A stretch of DNA of 64,000 bases from Rhodobacter sp. SGA-6-6 (GTDB taxonomy: Bacteria > Pseudomonadota > Alphaproteobacteria > Rhodobacterales > Rhodobacteraceae), in contig NZ_JAAKGP010000001.1 in assembly GCF_011043545.1 (NCBI RefSeq), positions 62,001 through 126,000 of the forward strand, written 5' to 3'. Of the stretch, positions 55,330-63,589 are shown piece after piece. How positions within the stretch are numbered: the first letter of the stretch is position 1; every line of letters starts with the position of its first letter. The translations under genes were made by a program, and so were the position numbers. The notes under the pieces were generated by a model. The model had not been told where the DNA came from. It saw only the letters and a list, made by a program, of their open reading frames with translations, and did no database searches.

Positions 55330-56133
55330 CTAATGCACCCGCGCCGCCAGCCAGTCGCGCCAGTTGTCTTCCGACCCGGCGAAGACGTTGATGTCCACCT
55401 TGCCCGGGATCCCCGGCACCAGCCCGGTGGAGGTGTATTGCCAGAAGGTCCAGGGGTGGCCGTCATACAGTTCCGCCGGGTGCTTCGCCACCGCGCGCAG
55501 CCAGAAATCCGCGCCCTCCACCCGCCACATCTGGTTGTCCTCGAAGAAGTCGATCGAGGTGTAGAGGATCGGCCTTTGCCCGTAATGCGCCGTCACCGCG
55601 CGCAGGAAGATGGCGGCGTCGCGGCGGATGTCCTCGGGCGGGCGGCGGATGGTGCAGGTGGGCGAGAACGGCGTCCATTCCATGTCCAGCACCGGCGGCA
55701 GCATCCCCGGCGTCTTCGGGACGTGGCGGATGAACCACTGCGCCTGCTCGATGGCCGGGCGGCAGTGGTAGAAGAAGTGATAGGCGCCGCGCCGGACCCC
55801 GGCGCGATGCGCGCCGCGCCAGTGGTCGCGGAACATCTCGTCCACCCGGTCGCCGCCCTCGGTCGCCTTGATGAAGGCGAAGTTGACGCCGTTGGCCCGG
55901 GCCTCGGCCCAGTCGATGCCGGTCTGGTATTTCGCCACGTCGATGCCATGCACCGGATAGGCCCGCGGCGGCCTGCCGCCGTGGTCGGCAGGCTTGGCAT
56001 CGCCGAAATTGGCGCTGACCACCCGGTCCGCCGGCACGGCCACGGCAGGCCGGGCATCGGGACGGTCGGGGGAACGGGAGCCGCCACAGGCGGCAAGGAC
56101 AAGGCAGAACACAAGCAGCAGGGCGTTTCTCAT
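55330..56133 (-). CDS. GH25 lysozyme-like lipoprotein
   Basis: 267 residues. Lipoprotein signal ending LAAC (about residue 16), then a GH25 muramidase barrel: HGIDVAKYQTGIDW, NFAFIKATEG, RGAYHFFYH, PPVLDMEW (the catalytic Asp/Glu pair) and FWQYTSTG. It likely hydrolyses peptidoglycan in the periplasm. ATG at 56133 begins the signal; an earlier in-frame Met gives no signal peptide. Confidence 0.93.
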   Translation of the reverse strand: MRNALLLVFCLVLAACGGSRSPDRPDARPAVAVPADRVVSANFGDAKPADHGGRPPRAYPVHGIDVAKYQTGIDWAEARANGVNFAFIKATEGGDRVDEMFRDHWRGAHRAGVRRGAYHFFYHCRPAIEQAQWFIRHVPKTPGMLPPVLDMEWTPFSPTCTIRRPPEDIRRDAAIFLRAVTAHYGQRPILYTSIDFFEDNQMWRVEGADFWLRAVAKHPAELYDGHPWTFWQYTSTGLVPGIPGKVDINVFAGSEDNWRDWLAARVH

Positions 56134-56179
56134 GCCCGCACCATGGCGGCAGATCGGCGCCCTGTCACTCCGGAATCGG

Positions 56180-56524
56180 TCAGCCGGCGGGCGCCGCCAG
56201 CTCGTCCCAAGCCGCCAGCGCATGGGCGGCATACATCAGCGCCGGGCCGCCGCCCATCTGGATGCACATTCCCAGCACATCGCCCAGGTCCTCGCGCGTC
56301 GCGCCCGCCTTCATCAGCGCCTCGACGTGGAAGTTGATGCAGGGCTCGCAGCGCTGCGAGATGGCGATGCCGAGCGCGACATATTCCTTCTCCTTCACCG
56401 ACAGCGCCGGCCCCTCCTTCGCCGCCTTCGACAGTTCGGCGAAACCGGCGGCGACCGGCGGCATCAGCTTGTTCATCACCCGCAACTCGGCCCGCATCGA
56501 CTGGATCTTTTCCCGGTAGCCCAT
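56180..56524 (-). CDS. AhpD-like/carboxymuconolactone decarboxylase family protein
   Basis: 114 residues. The AhpD redox motif CEPCINFH is intact, with the preceding EYVALGIAISQR helix. Such proteins act as thiol-dependent peroxidase partners or decarboxylases. AGGAG lies upstream of the ATG. Stop-to-start distances of 46 nt to the GH25 gene and 66 nt from the methyltransferase gene allow an operon. Confidence 0.92.
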   Translation of the reverse strand: MGYREKIQSMRAELRVMNKLMPPVAAGFAELSKAAKEGPALSVKEKEYVALGIAISQRCEPCINFHVEALMKAGATREDLGDVLGMCIQMGGGPALMYAAHALAAWDELAAPAG

Positions 56525-56590
56525 GGCGCATCTCCTGCTTCTGACAGGGGGGGTCCTGCCATGGGCCGCGGCGGGCGGCCTTGACACATA

Positions 56591-57214
56591 TCAAATCTTG
56601 AATGCGATCAGCATCAGGTTGTTGGCGGGCATCGGCGTGACCTCCACCCCCAGCCCGGCGGCACCCATCCGCGCCATGACCCAACCGAGGTCCTTGTAGC
56701 CCAGCCGGGGGTCCTGCGCCCGGAGGTCGGCGTCGAAGGCCGCATCGCCGGCCGAGGTCGCCCGCCCCTCGCGCAGGAACGGCCCGTAGACCGCCAGCCG
56801 CCCGGCCGGAGCCAGCGCTCGGGCCGCCTCGGCGATCAGCACCGCTGCGCCTTCCTCCGGCACCAGATGCAGCAGGTTCACCGCCAGGATGGCGTCCCAC
56901 TCCTCCCCCGCCGACCATCCCGGCGCGCAGGCGTCCAGCAGCCGCGGGGCGCGCGCCACCGCTCCGGACCAGGCGGCGATGGAGGCGAAGTTGCCCGGCT
57001 CCACATCCGTTGGCTGCCAGTCCGCCGCCAGCGCCGGCGCGAGGGCCGCAGCGTGCTGGCCGGTGCCGGAGGCCAGTTCCAGCACCCGCGCGCCCGGGCG
57101 GACCACCCGGCGCAGCACGGACAGGATCGGCCCGGCATTCCGTTCGGCCGAAGGGGCGTGGCGGCGGCCGTCCGCCCCGACCTGCGCCCCGCTGTCGGGC
57201 AGCCGCAGGCTCAT
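56591..57214 (-). CDS. DUF938 class I SAM-dependent methyltransferase
   Basis: 207 residues. Starts HAPSAERNAGPILSVL and has the SAM-binding loop VLELASGTGQHAA, then WQPTDVEPGN and LHLVPEE; this is the DUF938 pattern. Substrate unknown. ATGA overlap with the upstream oxidoreductase gene. Confidence 0.9.
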   Translation of the reverse strand: MSLRLPDSGAQVGADGRRHAPSAERNAGPILSVLRRVVRPGARVLELASGTGQHAAALAPALAADWQPTDVEPGNFASIAAWSGAVARAPRLLDACAPGWSAGEEWDAILAVNLLHLVPEEGAAVLIAEAARALAPAGRLAVYGPFLREGRATSAGDAAFDADLRAQDPRLGYKDLGWVMARMGAAGLGVEVTPMPANNLMLIAFKI

Positions 57215-58299
57215 CCGAACCGCCCGGGCGACAGCGCCGCCACCAGTTCGGGCCGCAACTCGGGCGGGCGGCCGAGGATCAGGTCGGCGGCCAGCCGGCT
57301 GGCGCCGCCGCTGGACTGGAAGCCGTAGCCGCCCTGCCCCGCCAGCCAGAAGAACGACGGCTCGCGCGGATCGCGGCCGATCACCAGCACCCGGTCGGGC
57401 GCGAAGGTGCGCAACCCGGCCCAGTTGGAGATCACCCGCGTCACCGGCGCGGTCACGAATTCCTCGTAGCGCGCCAGACCCTCGGCCAGCACCATGTCGT
57501 CGGCCCAGGCGTCGTGGGGGTCCATCGGGTGTTCCTCGGCGGGCGAGACGATCAGCGCCCCGGCGTCCGGCTTGGCATACCAGTCCTCGCCCGGGCCGAA
57601 GATCATCGGCCATCCCGATACGTCCAGCCCGCCCGGCGCCGGGATGCGCGCCATCGACCGGCGGTAGGGCTGGAATCCCAGCGGCCGCACCCCCGCCATC
57701 CGCGCCACGCCGTCGACCCAGGCCCCGGCGGCGTTGACCAGCAGCGGCGCCTCCGCCTCGCCGCCCGGCCAGAGGACGCGCCAGCCCTTGGCCGTGCGCT
57801 CGATCCGCTCCACCCGCGCGCGGGTGACGATCCGCCCGCCATTGGCGCGAATCTCGCGGGCGAAGCCCTGCAGCAAGAGGTCGGTGTCGATGTCCTCGGC
57901 ATGGCTGGCATGGCCCGCCATCCTGACCACATCGGAGTTCAGCACCGGCACCAGTTCCAGCGCCCGCTCCACCGGGATCGGCTCGAAATGCATCCCCTCC
58001 AGGTCGGCATCGAAGGCCGCCCGCTGGTCCTCGCGCCCCACCAGCAGCAGGCCTCGCGGCGACAGGATGCCGGGGACCGAGCGGAAATAGTCTTCCGAGG
58101 CCAGCGACAGCTCCACCACCGCGGGGGCGCCATAGCGCGGCTCATACAATGCCGCCGAGCGGCCCGAGGCATGATGGCCGAGCGCCTCTTCCGCCTCCAG
58201 CACCAGCACCCGGGCATGGGGGGCGAGCCGGGCGCCGGCCGAGATCCCGGCGATGCCGCCGCCGATGAGGATGATGTCGGGGGCGCTGTCGGCGGTCAT
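57211..58299 (-). CDS. D-arginine dehydrogenase-like FAD oxidoreductase (DauA type)
   Basis: 362 residues of the DAO fold. FAD motif IILIGGGIAGISAGARL, then HHASGRSAALYEPRYGAP, DIDTDLLLQGFAREIRANGG, GAWVDGVARMAGVRPLGFQP, YRRS and FFWLAGQGGYGFQSS; this series closely follows Pseudomonas DauA, which oxidises D-arginine and other basic D-amino acids to keto acids. No dauB partner is nearby, so it may serve another D-amino acid. Repeat copy 10 lies upstream. Confidence 0.85.
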   Translation of the reverse strand: MTADSAPDIILIGGGIAGISAGARLAPHARVLVLEAEEALGHHASGRSAALYEPRYGAPAVVELSLASEDYFRSVPGILSPRGLLLVGREDQRAAFDADLEGMHFEPIPVERALELVPVLNSDVVRMAGHASHAEDIDTDLLLQGFAREIRANGGRIVTRARVERIERTAKGWRVLWPGGEAEAPLLVNAAGAWVDGVARMAGVRPLGFQPYRRSMARIPAPGGLDVSGWPMIFGPGEDWYAKPDAGALIVSPAEEHPMDPHDAWADDMVLAEGLARYEEFVTAPVTRVISNWAGLRTFAPDRVLVIGRDPREPSFFWLAGQGGYGFQSSGGASRLAADLILGRPPELRPELVAALSPGRFG

Positions 58300-58388
58300 C
58301 TGGTCTTTCCGTCCGGGGTGGGGCTATCCCCGGCATATAACCCCGCCTTGCGGGGGAAATGAAGCACCGCTTGTCAGGAGACCGGAGC

Positions 58389-58598
58389 GGGCGGGAGAAG
58401 GCGAGGCACTGCCTCGCCCCCGCCCGTGCGTGGCATGTCAACCGGAAACATGTCGGCCCTAAACCCCGGGAGGCCAGCGCCCGACCCGGCGGGCGAGAAG
58501 CGCCTGGCCCAAGGGCGGGGCGGGAGCTGGCCGGGCCTTTGGGGCCCGGCCGGTGTGGGTTGAACTGTTGCGCTGTGGCGAAGGCACGTGCCTTCGCC
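58389..58598 (+). repeat. Four-stem intergenic repeat, copy 10
   Basis: In the 317 nt gap between two - strand genes; stem IV is 18 nt from the sulfide:quinone oxidoreductase stop. Shares the GCGCCTGGCCC sub-type with copy 7. The remaining 89 nt (58300-58388) would carry the oxidoreductase promoter; no gene seen. Confidence 0.9.
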
Positions 58599-58616
58599 AA
58601 GGCGAGCGCCCCGGCC

Positions 58617-59903
58617 CTACCCCTTCCGGCTTTCCTTCAGCTTGGCGATCCCCATCGCCTTCATCGCCAGCGTCTCGTAGAACGGCTCCGAGGTGCCCTT
58701 CTTCAGCTTGCGCATGAAGTATTTCTCGAAGCCGACCTTGGCCAGATGCACCCATTTGCCGCTGGAGGACCAGTTGACGTTGCGCGGCGGGATCTGCGGC
58801 TGCGCCACGAAGGCGATGCCCCCGTCGCCGAAATCGGCCAGGCAGACCGCGTTCCAGGTGCCGACCTGGTCGGGCTCCTTGCCGCGCAGCAGGTTGCCGA
58901 TGTTATGGGCCGTGGCCGTCACCATGCTTTCGATCATGAAGCCGGTCTTCGGCACGCCGCAGGGCACCGGCGTCGGCCCCATCGGCGGGATCGCCACGCA
59001 GACGCCGACGGCGAAGATGTTGGGGAAGGCCGGGTTCCGCTGGTGCCGGTCGACGATGGTGAAGCCGCGGGGGTTGGACAGCCCCTCGATGCCGCTGACC
59101 GCCGGGACGCCGCGGAAGGCCGGCAGCATCATCGAGAAGGCGAAGGGCAGTTCGCGGGTGGCGCGGAGGCTGCCGTCCTCGGCCACTTCCTCCACCCACA
59201 TCTTGCCCTCCTCCACCTTCTTCACCCGGGCCGAGGTGATCCATTTGATGTGCTTCTCGCGCATCTGGCTTTCCAGCAGGCCCTTGGTGTCGCCCACCCC
59301 GTCGAGGCCGAGATGGCCGACATAGGGCTCGGCGGTGACGAAGGTCATCGGCACCCGGTCGCGGATCTTCGCCTGCCGCAGCGCGGTTTCCAGGATGAAC
59401 AGGAATTCGTAGGCCGGGCCGAAGCAGCTTGCCCCCTGCGCCGCGCCGATCACCACCGGGCCGGGGTCCTTCAGCAGCCGCTCGTAGACCTCGCGGGCCT
59501 TCAGCGCGTGGTCGATGTGGCAGACCGACTGGGTATGGCCGCCGTGCGGGCCGAAACCCTCGATCTCGTCGAAGGCGAGGTCGGGGCCGGTGGCGATGAT
59601 CAGGTAGTCGTAGTCGACCGAGGAGCCGTCCTCCAGCTCCACCCGGTTCTCGGCCGGATGGACCTTGCGGGCGGCGGTGGGGCGGAAGCCGATGCCCTTC
59701 TTCGCCATGGTCGGAGCCAGGTCGACGGTGATGTCGTCGCGCTCGCGCCAGCCGACGGCGATCCAGGGGTTCGAGGGCACGAAGTGATAGGTCGGGTCGC
59801 GGGTGACGACGGTGATCCGGTCCTCGGGCCGGAGTTGTTCCTTCATCTCGTAGGCCATGATGGCCCCGCCCAGGCCCGCCCCCAGAACCACCACATGCGC
59901 CAT
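58617..59903 (-). CDS. sqr: Sulfide:quinone oxidoreductase
   Basis: 428 residues. FAD motif VVLGAGLGGAIMAYEM at 5-20. Cysteines at 128, 160 and 354 match, with an offset of one, the essential Cys127, Cys159 and Cys353 of the Rhodobacter capsulatus enzyme; PKTGFMIESM follows the second FAD contact. It oxidises sulfide to polysulfide/zero-valent sulfur and reduces quinone at the membrane surface. A SqrR-type operator at 59945-59960 lies 42 nt before the ATG, in line with induction by sulfide. Confidence 0.92.
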   Translation of the reverse strand: MAHVVVLGAGLGGAIMAYEMKEQLRPEDRITVVTRDPTYHFVPSNPWIAVGWRERDDITVDLAPTMAKKGIGFRPTAARKVHPAENRVELEDGSSVDYDYLIIATGPDLAFDEIEGFGPHGGHTQSVCHIDHALKAREVYERLLKDPGPVVIGAAQGASCFGPAYEFLFILETALRQAKIRDRVPMTFVTAEPYVGHLGLDGVGDTKGLLESQMREKHIKWITSARVKKVEEGKMWVEEVAEDGSLRATRELPFAFSMMLPAFRGVPAVSGIEGLSNPRGFTIVDRHQRNPAFPNIFAVGVCVAIPPMGPTPVPCGVPKTGFMIESMVTATAHNIGNLLRGKEPDQVGTWNAVCLADFGDGGIAFVAQPQIPPRNVNWSSSGKWVHLAKVGFEKYFMRKLKKGTSEPFYETLAMKAMGIAKLKESRKG

Positions 59904-59944
59904 TGCGAATCCTCCCCCTCGCGCCCCGCCTATCATCAGTATAC

Positions 59945-59960
59945 ATTCGCATGTTTGAAT
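59945..59960. promoter_or_regulatory. SqrR/BigR-type operator upstream of sqr
   Basis: ATTC, 8 nt, GAAT: the exact spacing I recall for the binding site of the persulfide-sensing repressor SqrR of Rhodobacter capsulatus. It is 42 nt before the sqr start codon in an AT-rich patch. No sqrR gene is seen in the window. Confidence 0.75.
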
Positions 59961-60003
59961 TTCAAAACAGGAAATGCGCGGCGGCGAGGTTTGCCCAAGC
60001 CTG

Positions 60004-60215
60004 GGCCGGGCGGGAACAGGCGAGGCACTGCCTCGCCCCCGCCCGTGCGCGAAGGTTCAACCGGAGACATTGGTCACGCTAAACCCCGAGAGGCCAGCGC
60101 CCGCCCGGGCGGGCGAGAAGCGCCCGCCCGGGCGGGGCGGGCGCTGGCCGGGCCTTTGAGGCCCGGCCGGGACAAGGGGAAGCGTTGCACTGTGGCGAAG
60201 GCGATGGCCTTCGCC
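60004..60215 (+). repeat. Four-stem intergenic repeat, copy 11
   Basis: In the 470 nt gap between sqr and the BMP substrate-binding gene, both on the - strand. The inner part of stem II is fully symmetric here (GCGCCCGCCCGGGCGGG). The gap also holds the 80 bp module at 60232-60311, a terminator at 60329-60353, and the sqr promoter; no gene. Confidence 0.9.
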
Positions 60216-60231
60216 AATGCCCCGGCGGAGC

Positions 60232-60311
60232 GGCGGGGTGAACCCCGCCCTACGGCCATTCGCGGCCGGTCCGATGGGTGGAGTCCGGTGTAGGGCGGGG
60301 TTCACCCCGCC
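60232..60311. repeat. 80 bp inverted-repeat module, second copy
   Basis: Same arms as 6264-6341 (GGCGGGGTGAACCCCGCC and its complement) with a related centre (CGCGGCCGGTCCGATGG). Again it follows a four-stem repeat and precedes a terminator. Confidence 0.85.
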
Positions 60312-60328
60312 TCCTCCGCCGCAAAGCG

Positions 60329-60353
60329 AAAGGCCCGCGCGAGGCGGGCCTTT
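60329..60353 (-). terminator. Terminator of the BMP transporter operon
   Basis: Stem GGCCCGC/GCGGGCC (60332-60350) with a short loop and AAA/TTT flanks, 21 nt after the stop of the substrate-binding gene. Confidence 0.8.
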
Positions 60354-60373
60354 CCCTTGTCATCCGCGAAGGA

Positions 60374-61465
60374 TCACTTCGGCAGTTCGGCGGTGATGCC
60401 TTCGACGAAGAAGTCCATCCCCAGCAGGTCGCCGTCCGGCGCGGTCGCGCCCTCGGCCAGCCAGTCGCTGCCGTCCTGCTTCTTGATCGGGCCGGTGAAG
60501 GGGTGCAGCGTGCCCGCGGCGATGTCGTCGCGCACCTTCTCGGCCGCGGCCTTCACCTCGGCCGGAACCGCTTCGGTGATCTCGCCGATCAGCACCTCGC
60601 CGCCGGCGATGCCGGCCCAGACGTCCTTCTGCTCATAGGTGCCGTCCAGCAGCGCGCCGATCCGCTCCACGTAATAGGGCGCCCAGTTGTCGATGATCGA
60701 GGACACGCGGGGCGAGGGCTTGTAGGCCTCCATGTCGGACGCCTGGCCGAAGCCGATCACCGCGCCGCCCGCCTTCGCGGCCTCGGCCAGCGGGGCGGTC
60801 GAGTCGGTATGCGCCGCGATCACGTCGACGCCCTGGTCGATCAGCGCCTTGGCGGCATCGGCCTCTTTCGCCGGGTCGAACCAGGTGAAGGCCCAGACCA
60901 CCGAGACCTGCACATCGGGGTTCACCTTCTTCGCCGCCAGATAATAGGCGTTGATGCCGTTCATCACCTCGGGGATCGGGAAGGACCCGATGTAGCCGAT
61001 CTTGTTCGACTTGGTCATCATGCCGGCGATGGTGCCCTGCACCGCGCGGCCCTCGTAGAAGCGGGCGTTGTAGGTGGAGACGTTGGCATGGTCGCGCTTG
61101 AAGCCGGTGGCATGCTCGAACTTCACGTCGGGGAACTTGGCGGCCACGGCATTGGTGGCGTCCATGTAGCCGAAGGAGGTGGTGAAGATGATGTTGCAGC
61201 CGCCAAGCGCCATCTGGGTCAGCACCCGCTCGGCATCGGCGCCTTCCGGCACGCTTTCCTGATACTGGATCTCGACCTTGTCGCCGTATTTCTCCTGCAC
61301 GGCCAGCGCGCCCTGGTGGTGCTGGTAGGTCCAGCCGCCGTCGCCGATCGGGCCGACATAGACGAAGCAGGCCTTCACCTTGTCCATGCCCTGCGCGAAG
61401 GCGCTGCCGCCGAGGGCCAGGCCGAGGGCCAGCGAGGCGCTTGCAAGCAGGTGTCTGCGTTTCAT
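60374..61465 (-). CDS. BMP-family ABC transporter substrate-binding protein
   Basis: 363 residues. Signal peptide 1-24 (SAFA), then the BMP/Med fold: ACFVYVGPIGDGGWTYQHHQG, CNIIFTTSFGYMDA, KIGYIGSFPIPEVMNGINAY, WFDPAKEADAAKALIDQG. Bacterial BMP transporters carry nucleosides or purines; relatives in Rhodobacteraceae often sit beside xanthine dehydrogenase genes (family knowledge). GGGGAG precedes the ATG at 61465. Last gene of a four-gene transporter operon; a hairpin at 61485-61507 separates it from the permease. Confidence 0.93.
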   Translation of the reverse strand: MKRRHLLASASLALGLALGGSAFAQGMDKVKACFVYVGPIGDGGWTYQHHQGALAVQEKYGDKVEIQYQESVPEGADAERVLTQMALGGCNIIFTTSFGYMDATNAVAAKFPDVKFEHATGFKRDHANVSTYNARFYEGRAVQGTIAGMMTKSNKIGYIGSFPIPEVMNGINAYYLAAKKVNPDVQVSVVWAFTWFDPAKEADAAKALIDQGVDVIAAHTDSTAPLAEAAKAGGAVIGFGQASDMEAYKPSPRVSSIIDNWAPYYVERIGALLDGTYEQKDVWAGIAGGEVLIGEITEAVPAEVKAAAEKVRDDIAAGTLHPFTGPIKKQDGSDWLAEGATAPDGDLLGMDFFVEGITAELPK

Positions 61466-61523
61466 TCGGTAGTCTCCCCGTTGTGGCGAGGCCTTTTCGC
61501 GGCCCCGCAATGTTGTGCCGCTT

Positions 61524-62459
61524 CTAGCGCGCGGCGTGAAAGTTCTGTCCCAGGCTGGCGGGCGCCCCCATCGAGGCCTTGCCGCGTCCCGAGGACATGA
61601 TGACCAGCACCACGATGGTTAGCAGATAGGGCGCCATGGACAAGTATTCGACCGGGATCGCGCTGCCCGCTGCCTGCAGGTTCAGCTGCAGCACCGAGAT
61701 GCCGCCGAAGAGCCAGGCCCCGGCCAGCACCCGCCAGGGCCGCCAGCTGGCGAAGACCACGATGGCAAGGGCGATCCAGCCGGCGCCGGCGGTGATCCCG
61801 TCCACCCATTGCGGCACTCGCACCAGGCTGATGTAGGCCCCGCCGATCCCCGCCATCGCGCCGCCGAACATGATGCAGAGCAGCCGGATGCGGTTGACCT
61901 TGTAGCCGAGGGCATGGGCCGCGTCGTGGTTCTCGCCCACGGCGCGGATGATCAGGCCGACCCGGGTGAACTTCAGCACATACCAGGTGGCCGCCGTCAT
62001 CAGGATCGAGAAATAGACCACCCAGTCGTGGCCGAAGAGGATCGGCCCGGCCACCGGAATCTTCGCCAGCGCATCGGGCAGCAGGCCCACGGTATGCGGC
62101 GGCTTGATGCCGTTGTAGCCCTGTCCGCCAAGGCTGCTGAGCCCCAGGCCGAACAGCGTCAGCGCCAGCCCGGTCGCCACCTGGTTGGCCAGGAACACCT
62201 GGGTCAGCGCGGCGAAGATCAGGCTCAGCGCCGCCCCCGCCACTGCCCCGCCGAGGAAGCCGGCGAAGGGGCTGCCGGTATGGACCGCCACGACGAAGCC
62301 GCCGAGGGCGCCGACGATCATCATCCCCTCGACGCCGAGGTTGAGGACGCCCGAACGCTCCACCACCGCCTCGCCGAGCGCGGCCAGCAGGATCGGCACC
62401 GAGGTCGCCATGAGGCCCGCGATCAGGATGACCGGATTGATACCGCCGAAATCCATCAC
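61524..62459 (-). CDS. BMP-type ABC transporter permease 2
   Basis: 311 residues, about eight to nine membrane helices, BPD_transp_2 family. AALGEAVVERSGVLNLGVEGMMI and FTRVGLIIRAVGENHDAAHALG are typical of the second permease of purine nucleoside ABC systems. Start overlaps the stop of permease 1 by 4 nt. Confidence 0.93.
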   Translation of the reverse strand: MMDFGGINPVILIAGLMATSVPILLAALGEAVVERSGVLNLGVEGMMIVGALGGFVVAVHTGSPFAGFLGGAVAGAALSLIFAALTQVFLANQVATGLALTLFGLGLSSLGGQGYNGIKPPHTVGLLPDALAKIPVAGPILFGHDWVVYFSILMTAATWYVLKFTRVGLIIRAVGENHDAAHALGYKVNRIRLLCIMFGGAMAGIGGAYISLVRVPQWVDGITAGAGWIALAIVVFASWRPWRVLAGAWLFGGISVLQLNLQAAGSAIPVEYLSMAPYLLTIVVLVIMSSGRGKASMGAPASLGQNFHAAR

Positions 62460-63550
62460 TTCGCCCCCGCGGTTGCAGCCGCCGCCGGCAGGCGGAAGCG
62501 GTAGTTGGTCAGCACGTCGACGCCCAGCAGGAAGAACAGCAGCATTCCCTGGAACACCTGGATCGCCGCCGAGGGCAGGCCGAGGTTGGTGGAGGCCATC
62601 TCACCGCCCACGTAGGTCAGTGCCATCAGGAAGCCCGCCAGCACGATCCCCAGCGGGTTCAGCCGGCCGAGGAAGGCGACGATGATCGCGGTGAAGCCGT
62701 AGCCGGTGTTGAAGTCGATGCTGATCTGCCCGGCCGGGCCCGCCACCTCGAACAGGCCCGCAAGGCCCGCCAGCGCGCCGGAGATGCCCATGCACATCAC
62801 CACCAGCCGGGTCGGGTTGACGCCGTGGAAGCGCGCCGCCCGCGGCGCCTGCCCCGCCAGCCGGATCTGGAAGCCGGCGATGTGGCGGGTCAGCAGGATG
62901 TAGATCAGCACCGCCGTCACCAGCGCCGCCACCCCGCCCCAGTGCAGGCCCAGGCTCTCGATCAGATAGCCGTTCTTCGCCGCCGGATAGGTGTTGAAGT
63001 TGCGGCTGCCGGGGAAGCCCATGCCTTCCGGGTTCTTCAGGAACGAGGTCGAGGCCTTGGCAAGGATCGTCTGCGCCACATAGACCAGCATCAGCGAGAC
63101 CAGGATCTCGTTGGTGTTGAACCGCGTCTTCAGGATCGCCGGGATCATCGCCCAGAGCCAGCCGCCGAAGGCGCCGGCAATCACCATCGCCGGGAAGATC
63201 AGCCGGTTCTCGGTCGGGAACACCGCCAGCCCCACCGCCGCGCCGCAGATGGCGCCGATGATGTATTGCCCTTCCGCCCCGATGTTCCAGATCCCGGCCC
63301 GGAAGCCGAGCGCGAGGCCGATGGCGATCAGGATCAGCGGCCCCGCCTTCACCAGCAGTTGCCCGCGCAGGTAGAAGGCGAATTCGCCGAAGATCGGGTC
63401 CCAGAAGATGGTGCGGATCACCTCGATCGGGTTCTTGCCCATGGCGGCGAAGAGGATGCCGCCCACCACCATGGTCAGCAGCACCGCGACCGGCGGCGTG
63501 GCGTAAAGCCAGAACCGGCTGGGGTTCGGGCGTTTCTCAAGCCGGATCAT
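62456..63550 (-). CDS. BMP-type ABC transporter permease 1
   Basis: 364 residues, about nine membrane helices. LGFRAGIWNIGAEGQYIIGAI and MICRMG-like MCMGISGALAGLAGL are seen, with FNTNEILVSLMLVYVA in the middle, typical of the first permease. It starts 39 nt after the ATPase stop, with a palindrome in between. Confidence 0.93.
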   Translation of the reverse strand: MIRLEKRPNPSRFWLYATPPVAVLLTMVVGGILFAAMGKNPIEVIRTIFWDPIFGEFAFYLRGQLLVKAGPLILIAIGLALGFRAGIWNIGAEGQYIIGAICGAAVGLAVFPTENRLIFPAMVIAGAFGGWLWAMIPAILKTRFNTNEILVSLMLVYVAQTILAKASTSFLKNPEGMGFPGSRNFNTYPAAKNGYLIESLGLHWGGVAALVTAVLIYILLTRHIAGFQIRLAGQAPRAARFHGVNPTRLVVMCMGISGALAGLAGLFEVAGPAGQISIDFNTGYGFTAIIVAFLGRLNPLGIVLAGFLMALTYVGGEMASTNLGLPSAAIQVFQGMLLFFLLGVDVLTNYRFRLPAAAATAGAK

Positions 63551-63561
63551 GCGGACACCCC

Positions 63562-63582
63562 CGATTTTTCGGCGAAAAATCG
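63562..63582. repeat. 21 bp palindrome of the TTTTTCGGCGAAAAA type
   Basis: Perfect palindrome 7 nt after the ATPase stop and 11 nt before the permease 1 start, both - strand. The same arms as at 3803-3823, with the central base complemented. Confidence 0.8.
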
Positions 63583-63589
63583 CATTCCC

